Positions 37,312 through 45,974 of a stretch of DNA of 64,000 bases are shown here, one piece after another. The stretch's first letter is position 1. Each line of letters starts with the position of its first letter. Origin of the DNA: Pseudomonas piscis (GTDB lineage Bacteria > Pseudomonadota > Gammaproteobacteria > Pseudomonadales > Pseudomonadaceae). Position numbers and translations under genes: made by a program. The notes under the pieces are model-generated. The model did no database searches, had not been told where the DNA came from, and was given only the letters and a program-made list of their open reading frames with translations. The stretch lies in NCBI RefSeq assembly GCF_009380155.1, contig NZ_WHUV01000002.1:1-64000 (forward strand), read 5' to 3'.

Positions 37312-38322
37312 CTAGGAGCGCTGGTTCTGCCGGGCTTCAAGCGGCGTTTGCCCACTCCACTCCTTGAATGCCCGGGTGAAGGCGCTGTGCTCCGAATACC
37401 CCAGGAGCATGGCGATATCGACGATCTGCAGGCGCGGGTCGCGCAGGTATGACAAGGCCAGTTCATGACGGACCAGGTTCAGTTCGCCGCGAAAAGTGGT
37501 GCCGGTCTCTTGCAGGCGCCGTTGCAGGGTCCGCGGGGAGAGACGAAGCCGGGCCCCGATTCGCTCGATGCTTGGTTCACCCTCGTGCAGCTCCCTGGAA
37601 ATGGTCTTGCGTACCTGCTCCACCATCTCATCCTGCTGTGGCAGTTGTGCCAGGAGCCGGTCCGCATGCTGTTCCAGCAATGTGATCAGCGCCGGGTCAG
37701 GGCTTTTCAGCGGCATCGCCAGCACATCCGGGGCAAAGCGCATCACCGCTTGCGCCTGGGCAAAACGCACGGGGCAGCCAAAGAACTCTTCATAAGGGCC
37801 AGGGTCAGTGGGACCTTGATGATTGAAGTCGATCTGGATCGGATCGACCGCGCCAACGACCAGGTCGCGGCAGAACTGGACCATCGCCACGATTCCCGTT
37901 TCATTGACCAAGGGGCCGGGCTGGTACTCGCTGGTGTCCCAGACGATTTCCACCCAGCCCCGTCCTTCACGGCGATACATCGGCAGGACATCGAACACCA
38001 GGCGCAGATAACGCTCCAGGCGCGCCAGGGCCGCCTCGAGGGTGTTGCAGGCCAGGAGCACCGAACCGAGCACTCCAAAGTGTCGGGCGCTGATCGTCCG
38101 GCCCAGGTGGATGCCCAGCAGCGGATCGCCCAGCTGCCGCGCAGCCATGGCCAGCATATGTTCCCAGTGCTCGACGTCGACTCCTCCGGCGCCGTTCGGA
38201 TCCGGCTGCGGCCAAGGTTCTTCGAGCACTGAAACCGGATCGTGTCCGTGGGCTTTCAGGTAGTCGTAAAGCAGTTGCACGTAGGTTTCTGGAACCACGC
38301 GCCGGTGCAGTGGCTGGCTCAT
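37312..38322 (-). CDS. AraC-family regulator (OruR/Arabinose_bd type)
   Basis: A 336-aa protein. The N-terminal effector domain of the PF12625 type is at about 15-195. The C-terminal double HTH is at about 235-330 (IGARLRLSPRTLQRRLQETG and IAMLLGYSEHSAFTRAFKEW, the AraC signature). I start at ATG 38322; a frame 12 codons longer exists. It is divergent from the SDR gene at 38493. The shared region holds direct repeats GTCAAGCCGT 22 bp apart (38354, 38376), the classical AraC operator layout, and a related site lies before the hydrolase at 39473. It probably activates the 38.5-43.5 kb gene run. Confidence 0.88.
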   Translation of the reverse strand: MSQPLHRRVVPETYVQLLYDYLKAHGHDPVSVLEEPWPQPDPNGAGGVDVEHWEHMLAMAARQLGDPLLGIHLGRTISARHFGVLGSVLLACNTLEAALARLERYLRLVFDVLPMYRREGRGWVEIVWDTSEYQPGPLVNETGIVAMVQFCRDLVVGAVDPIQIDFNHQGPTDPGPYEEFFGCPVRFAQAQAVMRFAPDVLAMPLKSPDPALITLLEQHADRLLAQLPQQDEMVEQVRKTISRELHEGEPSIERIGARLRLSPRTLQRRLQETGTTFRGELNLVRHELALSYLRDPRLQIVDIAMLLGYSEHSAFTRAFKEWSGQTPLEARQNQRS

Positions 38323-38353
38323 GCGAGCTCTCGATTGTTGTTTGGCGCAAAGT

Positions 38354-38385
38354 GTCAAGCCGTGCGACGGGTAGCGTCAAGCCGT
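38354..38385. promoter_or_regulatory. AraC-type direct-repeat operator
   Basis: GTCAAGCCGT at 38354-38363 is repeated exactly at 38376-38385 (22-bp period). A third, weaker copy begins at 38399 (GTCAAGAATG). It lies between the divergent AraC gene and the first SDR gene. Confidence 0.6.
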
Positions 38386-38492
38386 TCTTTGGGCAGTGGT
38401 CAAGAATGCCCATACACGCTGCTTCGAGCGCGATGCGCTGCTGAACAGAGTGCTTGCCCACCCCCTCCCCGAGACTTGCTGAAGGTGCTGCC

Positions 38493-39335
38493 ATGAACAA
38501 CTACGACCTCAAAGGCCGCGTGATCGCCATCACCGGCGCCACAGGAGGACTGGGTAGAGCCGCGGCCCAGGCGCTGCGGGGCAGGGGGGCCAAGCTGGCG
38601 TTGCTCGACCTGGATCTTGAGGTCCTGGATAAACAGGCCGCGACCTTGGGTAAGCCCGATGAGGTGGCGGGCTGGGTCGCTGACGTGCGCTCGCTGGATA
38701 GCCTGGAAACGGCCCTGGCGGCCGTTGCGCAGCACTTCGGGGGAGTCGACGTGGTGGTGGCGGCCGCCGGCGTGGCTACCCAGGAAAGCATGGAGTCCAT
38801 GAGCCCGGAGGTTTTCGAGCGGACTATCGATATCAACCTCAACGGCGTGTGGCGGACCTTCCGCGCGGCGCTTCCCCATGTGAAGAAACGCCAGGGTTAC
38901 TTGTTGGCCGTCTCGTCCATGGCTGCCTTCGTGCATTCGCCGCTGAACTCCCATTACTGCGCCAGCAAGGCTGGCGTCTGGGCCATGTGCGACAGCATTC
39001 GCCTGGAGTTGGCGCAGTTGCGGGTAGGGGTCGGGTCTCTTCACCCAACGTTCTTCATGACACCCATGATGGATGCCGCGCTTCAGGGGCCTTGCAGTGC
39101 GCTGGTCTGGAACAACCACCAGGGGCTCTGGAAATTCGTGGCGTTGGAGCAGGTGGTCGCGGCGCTGGTCGATTGCATCGAGCGCCGGCGCGACACGGAC
39201 ACCGTGCCGGGTAGCAACAGCCTGGTGGCCAAGGCCCCCGGACTGCTACGGCGGATTATCGAGCGCATTGGCTTCGACACTGACCGCGTCGCCAAGGCTG
39301 TTAGAGAGCAGGCCAATCCCCAGGAGGCAGGCTAA
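38493..39335 (+). CDS. Short-chain dehydrogenase/reductase (SDR)
   Basis: A 280-aa classical SDR. The NAD(P)-binding motif is TGATGGLG (near residue 14), AAAGVA stands for NNAG, and the catalytic Ser-Tyr-Lys appears as VSSMAAFVHS and HYCASKAG. An Asp after beta-2 (LLDLD) suggests NAD(H) preference. The long C-terminal extension (residues about 230-280, rich in Arg) is shared with the paralogue at 40465-41304. GAAGGTG precedes the ATG. First gene of the putative AraC-controlled run. Substrate unknown, probably a secondary alcohol or ketone. Confidence 0.88.
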   Translation: MNNYDLKGRVIAITGATGGLGRAAAQALRGRGAKLALLDLDLEVLDKQAATLGKPDEVAGWVADVRSLDSLETALAAVAQHFGGVDVVVAAAGVATQESMESMSPEVFERTIDINLNGVWRTFRAALPHVKKRQGYLLAVSSMAAFVHSPLNSHYCASKAGVWAMCDSIRLELAQLRVGVGSLHPTFFMTPMMDAALQGPCSALVWNNHQGLWKFVALEQVVAALVDCIERRRDTDTVPGSNSLVAKAPGLLRRIIERIGFDTDRVAKAVREQANPQEAG

Positions 39336-39384
39336 CCCCCACGTGCCTGCTGCTTCGCAGCCCACTGTGTTGTTGGCGTGAACT

Positions 39385-39416
39385 GATAAGCGGCCCGGCG
39401 GATAGCGTCAAGCAGG
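39385..39416. promoter_or_regulatory. Second AraC-type site upstream of the hydrolase gene
   Basis: TAGCGTCAAGC (39404-39414) repeats an 11-mer found in the operator at 38373-38383. A weaker half-site (GATAAGCGGC at 39385) lies exactly 22 bp upstream of GTCAAGCAGG (39407). This suggests the same AraC protein acts on the promoter of the gene at 39473. Confidence 0.5.
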
Positions 39417-39472
39417 GCCGGCTTACCTTGCCAACAATGCAATCACGCCAGCTATTCCAACGGAAGCGAACC

Positions 39473-40417
39473 ATGAGCGATATCAGTGAATTCCCGGTCT
39501 CGACAACGCTGCACTTTTACTCCAATGCCACTCGCTGTGTAGCCGACTTCTATCAGCCGGCAGGTGCCGGGCCGTTCCCTGTGGTGGTGATGGCCCACGG
39601 GCTGGGCGGCACCCGGGGAATGCGTATTCCTGCTTTCGCTCAACGCTTCGTGGCGGCCGGGTACGCCTGCCTGGCCTTTGATTACCGGCACTTTGGCGAC
39701 AGCGATGGCGAGCCTCGCCAATTGCTGGATATCAAGCGCCAGCTGGAGGACTGGCATGCAGCGCTTGCCCATGCTCGAAGCCTTGCGGAAGTGGACCCGG
39801 AGCGTGTGGCGATCTGGGGCACCTCCTTTGGTGGCGGGCATGTGCTGACGATCGCCGCCGAGGACCCGCAGGTGGCCGCGGTGATTTCCCAGTGTCCCTT
39901 CACCGATGGCCTGGCTTCCAGTCTCGTCACCCAGCCGCTGGTGTCCATCAAGCTCACCGCGCTGGCGGTGCTGGACCGCCTCGGCGCGATGCTCGGCGCC
40001 AGGCCGGTGATGGCCGCGCTCGCCGGCCAGCCGGGTGAGACGGCGTTCATGACTTCGCCCGATAGCTGGGGCGGGTACCACGGGCTGATCGCTCCCGGTG
40101 CCAGCAATCGCAACGAAATCGCCGCACGCTTCGCCCTGGACATCATCCGCTACTACCCCGGGCGCCGGACCCCTGGCATCCAAGCTCCCGTGCTGTTCAG
40201 CGTTTGCGACCCCGATAGCGTGGCTCCGGCCAAGGCGACCCTGCGACACGCCGGGCGCGCTCCGCGTCACGAGATCAAGCGTTATCCCTACGGCCACTTC
40301 GCCATCTACGTCGGCAAGCCGTTCGAGGAAGTGGTGGCCGACCAGGTCGACTTCCTCCTGCGCACGGTCCCGGTGGCGCCAAAGAACAATGAACCTGAGC
40401 GGCGCTCCCGTGGATAA
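39473..40417 (+). CDS. Alpha/beta hydrolase (dienelactone hydrolase / S15-like)
   Basis: A 314-aa cytoplasmic hydrolase with no signal peptide. The nucleophile Ser is in WGTSFGGGH, the acid in CDPDSVAP and the His in PYGHFAIY. The N-terminal HGLGGTRGM forms the oxyanion loop. It resembles X-Pro dipeptidyl-peptidase/DLH-like hydrolases that cleave esters or amides of small substrates. GGAAGCGAACC precedes the ATG at 39473; the frame opens earlier, at 39428. Lies between two paralogous SDR genes and has its own AraC-type site, so it probably supplies or removes the alcohols oxidised by the SDRs. Confidence 0.83.
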   Translation: MSDISEFPVSTTLHFYSNATRCVADFYQPAGAGPFPVVVMAHGLGGTRGMRIPAFAQRFVAAGYACLAFDYRHFGDSDGEPRQLLDIKRQLEDWHAALAHARSLAEVDPERVAIWGTSFGGGHVLTIAAEDPQVAAVISQCPFTDGLASSLVTQPLVSIKLTALAVLDRLGAMLGARPVMAALAGQPGETAFMTSPDSWGGYHGLIAPGASNRNEIAARFALDIIRYYPGRRTPGIQAPVLFSVCDPDSVAPAKATLRHAGRAPRHEIKRYPYGHFAIYVGKPFEEVVADQVDFLLRTVPVAPKNNEPERRSRG

Positions 40418-40464
40418 CGCGGCCTGTGTACTCCCTGCATCCAAGACTCGCTAGGAAAGCAACC

Positions 40465-41304
40465 ATGACCCGTTACGTACTCAGAGATCGCGTCATCGCC
40501 ATCACCGGCGCCACCGGCGGCCTTGGCAGGGCCGCTGCCATCGCGCTGCGCGGGAAGGGGGCCAAGCTGGTCTTGTTGGACCTGGACCGCGACAGCCTCA
40601 ATGCCCTGGCAATCGACCTGGGCGGTCCCGGCGTTGCCGCTGGCTGGGTGGCCGACGCGCGTTCGCTGCAGAGCCTGGAGGCGGCGCTCAAGGATGCTGC
40701 AGGGCATTTTGGCGGCATCGATGTGGTGATCGCCGGGGCGGGCATCGGCTCTCCCGAATCGCTGGAGTCCATGGAACCTGCCGCCTTCGACCGGGTTGTC
40801 GATATCAACCTCAACGGCGTCTGGCGCACCTTCCGTGCCGCTCTGCCGTATGTCAAGGCGCGCCAGGGTTACCTGCTGGCCATCTCCTCGATGGCGGCGT
40901 TCGTGCATTCGCCCCTGAACGCGCACTACACCGCCAGCAAGGCTGGGGTCTGGGCCCTGTGCGACAGCATTCGTCTGGAGCTCAAGCCCCAGGGCGTCGG
41001 GGTGGGGAGTTTGCATCCGACGTTCTTCCAGACGCCGATGATGGAGGCGGTCATCGATCATCCGTGCAGCGCCCTGGTGTGGAACAGCCACCGGGGCATC
41101 TGGAAGTTCGTGGCGCTGGACCAGGTGGTTGCTTCCCTCGTCGACTGCATCGAGCGCCGGCGTGACCTGGTCACGGTGCCGAGCAGCAACGGCATGGTGG
41201 CCAAAACATGCGGTCTGCTGCGGCGCTTGATCGAGCGGATCGGCTTCGAGCCAAGCAAGGTGGCTGAAGCGGTACGACTCACGAACACCCGCAAGACGTC
41301 CTGA
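40465..41304 (+). CDS. Short-chain dehydrogenase/reductase, paralogue of 38493-39335
   Basis: A 279-aa SDR: TGATGGLG, AGAGIG, VSSMAAF-like ISSMAAFVHS, and YTASKAG. It matches the first SDR along the whole length, including the unusual tail (LLRRLIERIGF), so the two arose by tandem duplication and later divergence. GGAAAGCAACC precedes the ATG at 40465. The gap to the hydrolase upstream is 47 bp, so co-transcription is likely. The two SDRs may handle different stereoisomers or chain lengths (inference). Confidence 0.88.
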   Translation: MTRYVLRDRVIAITGATGGLGRAAAIALRGKGAKLVLLDLDRDSLNALAIDLGGPGVAAGWVADARSLQSLEAALKDAAGHFGGIDVVIAGAGIGSPESLESMEPAAFDRVVDINLNGVWRTFRAALPYVKARQGYLLAISSMAAFVHSPLNAHYTASKAGVWALCDSIRLELKPQGVGVGSLHPTFFQTPMMEAVIDHPCSALVWNSHRGIWKFVALDQVVASLVDCIERRRDLVTVPSSNGMVAKTCGLLRRLIERIGFEPSKVAEAVRLTNTRKTS

Positions 41305-41424
41305 GCACCGCCGGCCGGCGCTGTCCCGTGGGTCATGACCTCGATGGCGGGGTACTGGCTGGCAGCCAGGTCGTAGGCAAGGCGGCGCGGCAGTTTCCCG
41401 ACCCAACAACAAGAGACAGACAGC

Positions 41425-42291
41425 ATGAACTACGACCTTCACGGCAAAGTTGTCCTGATCACCGGTGCGGCCGGCGGCATCGGCTCCGCCACCGCCCGGG
41501 AGCTGTATGTGCACGGCGCCAACCTGGTGCTGACCGATACCCGGCAGGAGGCGGTGGACCTGTTGGCCCAGGAGTTCGATGGCCAACGAGTGCTGGCCCT
41601 GGAGCTGGACGTGACCGACAGCGCGGCGTCCAGGCAGGTGGTACACCAGGCCGTGGAGCGCTTTGGCCATCTGGACGTGGCCTTCGCCAACGCCGGCATT
41701 TCCTGGAAGGGCACGCCGGCGACCTTGCGCACCTGCGATGAGGATGAGTTCCGGCGCATCGTCGAAGTGGACCTGTTCGGCGTGTGGCATACGGTGCGCG
41801 CGGCATTGCCGGAAGTCGTGCGCAACCGCGGGCAGATCTTGGTCACTTCGTCGACCTACGCCTATCTCAATGGCATGGCCAATGCGCCCTACGCCTTGTC
41901 CAAGGCGGCGGTGGAGTCGCTGACTCGCTCGCTGCGCGCCGAGTTGGGCAGTACCGGCGCCTCTGCCAGCGTGCTCTATCCGGGCTGGGTGAATACCGCC
42001 ATCGCCAAGGTCGCCTTCGGTGGCAACGCCATCGCCACCAAGATGAACGAAATCGGGGTTCCGCCGTTCTTGAACCAACCGGTGGGGCCGGAAGTGATCG
42101 GCCGTGGCGTGGTGCGGGGATTGCGCAAGCGCCAGCCGCGCATCACCGCGCCTTTTCGCTGGGCGCCCATTTCGATCATGCGCGGCATCTTCAATGTGTT
42201 CACGGATTGGCACGTTGCGCGCGAACCTCGCCTGCAGCGCTTGCTGCTGCAACTGGAGGAAGAGGTGGTGCGCAATCGCCCCCAGAGCTGA
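41425..42291 (+). CDS. Short-chain dehydrogenase/reductase, third type
   Basis: A 288-aa SDR, more distant from the other two. The nucleotide-binding motif is TGAAGGIG, with ANAG at beta-4, TSSTYAYLNG carrying the catalytic Ser and YALSKAA carrying Tyr and Lys. The LTDTR after beta-2 again hints at NAD(H). C-terminal residues 215-288 are extended and basic (RKRQPRITAPFRWAPISIM), seen in SDRs that act with lipid-like or bulky substrates. It starts with AGAGACAGACAGC upstream, 120 bp after the previous gene, in the same direction. Confidence 0.87.
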   Translation: MNYDLHGKVVLITGAAGGIGSATARELYVHGANLVLTDTRQEAVDLLAQEFDGQRVLALELDVTDSAASRQVVHQAVERFGHLDVAFANAGISWKGTPATLRTCDEDEFRRIVEVDLFGVWHTVRAALPEVVRNRGQILVTSSTYAYLNGMANAPYALSKAAVESLTRSLRAELGSTGASASVLYPGWVNTAIAKVAFGGNAIATKMNEIGVPPFLNQPVGPEVIGRGVVRGLRKRQPRITAPFRWAPISIMRGIFNVFTDWHVAREPRLQRLLLQLEEEVVRNRPQS

Positions 42292-42373
42292 AGCCAGGTA
42301 TTGACGTGGGGCCGGGTCTTGGCCAGCGTAGCGACCTGAACCCGTGTTGCATATTTTGATCGAGGAACTCTGG

Positions 42374-43480
42374 ATGTCGTTTTGGATCAGCGCCTGTGCC
42401 GTGCTGGCTGTCGGGCTGGGTGCGTACTATCTGTTCACGGCCGCACGCAGGCCACAGTTGATCTACCAGCCCAACCCGCAGAACCAGGCGCTGATTGCCC
42501 AAGTACCGCGTTTGAGCCGACGCTTCTGGGCCACGCCCTGGTTGTTCAACGGTCACCTGCAACTGCTTGGGCTGGGGTTGAAGAAGGTCCTGGCTGCGCG
42601 CCTGAGCTACGAGCATGTCGATACCTTGCACATGGCCGATGGCGGCACCACCGCGCTGCACTGGCTTGGCTGCGATCTGCCGGAGCAGGTCCCGACCCTG
42701 GTGGTGCTGCATACCATCACCGGCTCGCCACACAGCATGCGTGGCTTCGTCCGTGATCTTAGGCGGCTCACCGGCTGGCGCGTGGTGCTATGCGAGCGTC
42801 GCGGCCACGGCCAGTTGCCGCTGACCAGCCCGCGTTTCAACACCATGGGCGATACCGCCGATCTGCGTGAACAATTGCGGCTGATCGCCGAGCGCTACCC
42901 GCAATCGGCGCTGTACGCCGCCGGCATTTCCGCCGGCACCGGCTTGCTGATCCGCTACCTGGGCGAGCAGGGCGCCGATACGCCGTTGCGGGGCGCCTTC
43001 GCCTATTGCCCGGGCTACGACATCCGCGTGGCCTTCGGCCGTGCACGTGCGCCCTATACCCGCTTGATGGCCAGGAAACTGGTGCGCCAGTTCGTGGCCC
43101 CCAATCGCCAGGCGCTGGCGCACTTGCCCAGCCTGGCGGCCCTGGAGGGTGCGCAGAGCCTGGATGAGTTCCACCGGCACCTGTACGAGTGTGCGGGTTA
43201 TCCCACCCAGCAAGCCTTCCTCGAGGCCTGCAACCCGATGCTGGTGATGGAGACCGTGACCATCCCGCTGCTGGTGCTCAACGCCGAGGATGATCCGGTC
43301 TGCGTACTGGGTAACGTGCGCGATCATCAGAACGCCCTGTCACGCATGCCCAGGACGTTGTTGGCCGTTACCCGGCGAGGCAGCCACTGCGCTTATCTCG
43401 CAGGCTTTACGGCGCGTTCATGGGCACATCACCTGGCGGCCGATTTCCTGCGGGCGGTGCATGGGCAACCCAGCCCCTGA
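42374..43480 (+). CDS. Membrane-anchored alpha/beta hydrolase (YheT/UPF0017-like)
   Basis: A 368-aa protein with one N-terminal hydrophobic helix (MSFWISACAVLAVGLGAYYL), so likely anchored in the inner membrane. The hydrolase domain has LHTITGSPHS, the nucleophile Ser in AGISAGTGLL, Asp in NAEDDPVC and His in RGSHCAYLAG. This order fits the YheT/ABHD1-3 esterase group. GAGGAACTCTGG precedes the ATG at 42374. It ends the SDR-hydrolase gene run. Probable lipid or ester hydrolase; the substrate is not known. Confidence 0.82.
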   Translation: MSFWISACAVLAVGLGAYYLFTAARRPQLIYQPNPQNQALIAQVPRLSRRFWATPWLFNGHLQLLGLGLKKVLAARLSYEHVDTLHMADGGTTALHWLGCDLPEQVPTLVVLHTITGSPHSMRGFVRDLRRLTGWRVVLCERRGHGQLPLTSPRFNTMGDTADLREQLRLIAERYPQSALYAAGISAGTGLLIRYLGEQGADTPLRGAFAYCPGYDIRVAFGRARAPYTRLMARKLVRQFVAPNRQALAHLPSLAALEGAQSLDEFHRHLYECAGYPTQQAFLEACNPMLVMETVTIPLLVLNAEDDPVCVLGNVRDHQNALSRMPRTLLAVTRRGSHCAYLAGFTARSWAHHLAADFLRAVHGQPSP

Positions 43481-43747
43481 TCAGCTCCCGCTTCGTTCAA
43501 ATGTGCAGCGCCGGGCCTGTGGCCGCGCCATGTCGCGGCAACTTGGCCGGTATGGGCAAGCACGCAGCCGCACATGCCGATGACGATTCCCGAGCGCCGG
43601 AGCAAGTCCACCCCGATGCCGTGCGGGCCATCTTGAGTGGCGCCATGCGCATCAGCGTGAACCATTGGAAGTCCCACGCGCCTGGCGGCCCACAGCAGGG
43701 CTTTCAAGCGCATCAATGGTCAGCCGCCGGGAGCCATTCGGCACACC

Positions 43748-44662
43748 TCAGGTAGATAACGCTGCGGCCTGTGGTTTGTGGCGCAATGCCTCGAGCAGCA
43801 GGGTAAAGGCTGCCGACGGGTGACGGCGGCTGGGGTAGTACAGGTAATAGGGTTCGAATGTCTTGCGCCATTGCGGCAGCACTTCGACGAGCTGCCCGCT
43901 CTCCAGGGCATCACTGACGTAGGCCAGGGGCAGGTACGCCAGGCCCAGGCCGTGCAAGGCAGCCCCGCGCGCCGAGGCGATGCTGTTGCTGATGAACTGG
44001 CCCTCGACCCGGACCCGTTGCTCCTGGCCCGTCTTGGCGAACACCCAGGCGAAGTGCTCGCCATGGGTGGGCAGGCGCAGATTGATGCAGGCGTGGTCGG
44101 TCAGGTCGCGCGGCTGCTGCGGCGCTTGGCGCTGCGCGAGGTAGGCGGGCGAGCCCACCACGCTCATCGGGTGCGGTGCGCTGATGTTCACCGCAATCAT
44201 GTCCTTGGCCACCAACCCGCCCCGGCGTACACCGGCATCGTAGCGGCCACTGATGATATCGGTCAGGCCGTAGTCGACGGTGAGTTCGACGTTGATATCC
44301 GGGTATTGCGGCAGGAAGTGCCTGAGCGCCGGTTGCAGCACGCTGTGCACCGCGTATTCATCGGCACTGATGCGGATGGTGCCCGAGGGCTTGTCCCGCA
44401 GCTCGGTGACTTTCTCCAGCCCCGCGTGGATCTGGCCCACCGCCGGCCCGATGAGCAGCAGCAAGCGTTCGCCGGCCGGCGTCACCGAGACGCTGCGGGT
44501 GGTGCGGGCGAACAGTGGCAAGCCGAGGCTTTCCTCCAGCCCGCGGATGACCTGGCTCAGGGCCGATTGCGAAATGCCCAGCCGCGCGGCTGCGCGGGTG
44601 AAGCTGGCTTCTTCCGCTACCGCGAGGAAAGCTTCCAGGTCTCGAAGTCGATGCCCTTGCAT
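43748..44662 (-). CDS. LysR-family transcriptional regulator
   Basis: A 304-aa LysR protein: HTH at residues 5-65 (EAFLAVAEEASFTRAAARLG, then ISQSALSQVIRGLEESLG), effector domain thereafter. Of the common type near short-chain reductases and hydrolases. It is divergent from the hydrolase gene that starts at 44800, and the 137-bp gap includes TGATTCTGAAGGATTATCA (around 44690), a possible T-N11-A LysR site. The 267 bp downstream, to 43480, show no gene. Confidence 0.88.
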   Translation of the reverse strand: MQGHRLRDLEAFLAVAEEASFTRAAARLGISQSALSQVIRGLEESLGLPLFARTTRSVSVTPAGERLLLLIGPAVGQIHAGLEKVTELRDKPSGTIRISADEYAVHSVLQPALRHFLPQYPDINVELTVDYGLTDIISGRYDAGVRRGGLVAKDMIAVNISAPHPMSVVGSPAYLAQRQAPQQPRDLTDHACINLRLPTHGEHFAWVFAKTGQEQRVRVEGQFISNSIASARGAALHGLGLAYLPLAYVSDALESGQLVEVLPQWRKTFEPYYLYYPSRRHPSAAFTLLLEALRHKPQAAALST

Positions 44663-44799
44663 TTATCAAGCCTGCTTATGACTGAATGCTGATTCTGAAG
44701 GATTATCAATAGACCGCTCAAGGCCTAACCTGCATGGCACACGGCAACTGCCGAAGCAGGCATAACCCCGATTGTCATCATCAATGCAAGGATCCGGTC

Positions 44800-45744
44800 A
44801 TGAGCCACACGATTGAAACCGTCCAGTTCCGCAACCCAGGCATGGCCTGGCACATCGCCGCGGACCTGCACTTCCCACCCCAGTTCGACAGCGACAAGCA
44901 GTATCCGGCCATCATCAGCGCGCACCCCATCGGCAGTTGCAAGGAGCAGACCTCCGGCAATGTGTATGGCGCTGCTCTGGCCAAGGCGGGGTTCGTGGTG
45001 ATCGCGTTCGACGCCAGCTACCAGGGCGCCAGCGGTGGCGAGCCGCGTTTGGTCGAGGACCCGGGGCAGCGCGTGGAAGACTTTCGCCAGGTGGTCGATT
45101 ACCTGGTGACGCAGCCCTATGTCGATGCCGATCGCATCGGCGTGCTGGGCATTTGCGGTGGGGGCGGCTATGCCATCAGCGCGATCAAGTCCGAACGGCG
45201 GATCAGGGCGGTGGCGAGCATCACCGGGGTCAACTTCGGGCGCCTGAGCCGTGAGGGTTTTGGCGGCTACGATCCAATCGCTACGCTGGAAGCCATCGCG
45301 GCGCAGCGCACCGCCGAGGCCCGGGGTGGCCAAGGGCGGGTGGACGATGTGCTGCCGCCATCGGTGGAAGCGGCCAAGCAAGTCGGAATCAACGACATCG
45401 ATGTTCTCGAAGCCACCGATTACTACAAGACTGCACGGGGCCGTGCCGAGCATGGTCCCACCAGCTTCCTGTTTTCGCGTCGTGCGGCGGCGGTGGACTG
45501 GGATGCCTTCCACCTCGCCGAAGTGCTGTTGACCCAACCTTTGCTGCTGGTGATCGGCGACAGGCCCGGAGGCTTCGGGGCCTATCGTGACGGCCAGGAG
45601 CTCTATGGCCGCGCGGCCTCCAGAGACAAGGAGCTGCTGGTCTTGCCCAATACCTCGCACTACGAGCTGTACGACCAGCCTGAAGCGACGGCAAGGGCGC
45701 TGGCCAGGGTAGTGCCGTTCTTCCGGGCACACCTGGCAGCTTGA
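44800..45744 (+). CDS. YcjY-like alpha/beta hydrolase with Cys nucleophile
   Basis: A 314-aa hydrolase of the YcjY/dienelactone-hydrolase group. The nucleophile elbow is GICGGGG, with Cys in place of Ser, as in dienelactone hydrolases. The conserved HPIGSCKEQTSG near residue 47 is the group's fingerprint. Asp is in VIGDRPG or nearby, and the late His in PNTSHYELYD. AAGGAT precedes the ATG at 44800. Divergent from a LysR gene, which probably regulates it. Such genes are often induced with LysR and reductase genes under electrophile stress, but the substrate here is unknown. Confidence 0.83.
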   Translation: MSHTIETVQFRNPGMAWHIAADLHFPPQFDSDKQYPAIISAHPIGSCKEQTSGNVYGAALAKAGFVVIAFDASYQGASGGEPRLVEDPGQRVEDFRQVVDYLVTQPYVDADRIGVLGICGGGGYAISAIKSERRIRAVASITGVNFGRLSREGFGGYDPIATLEAIAAQRTAEARGGQGRVDDVLPPSVEAAKQVGINDIDVLEATDYYKTARGRAEHGPTSFLFSRRAAAVDWDAFHLAEVLLTQPLLLVIGDRPGGFGAYRDGQELYGRAASRDKELLVLPNTSHYELYDQPEATARALARVVPFFRAHLAA

Positions 45745-45974
45745 GGGCGGTGCGCCTCACGCTGGAAACCAGCAGGTTCCTTGTGGGTGAAGGGCTGTGG
45801 GCACGCTATGTCACAAGCACCGTTGCTATGCTTGCTGCGCCCCGGCTGGAGCGTGCTGCGGCCGGTCAAGGCCGCAACCGCCGCAGGGGCGTGCGTGTCG
45901 TCCGGCCTTGGAGCCACAAGTGCCCTGCGGCCGGGGCGTGGGAGGTTCGATCGCTCGCATGGAGGGAATAGGTG

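Noticed and set aside
40306..42252. 648-codon open frame on the minus strand across two SDR genes
   Set aside because: It spans several real genes on the other strand and shows no domain; typical of high-GC antisense frames.
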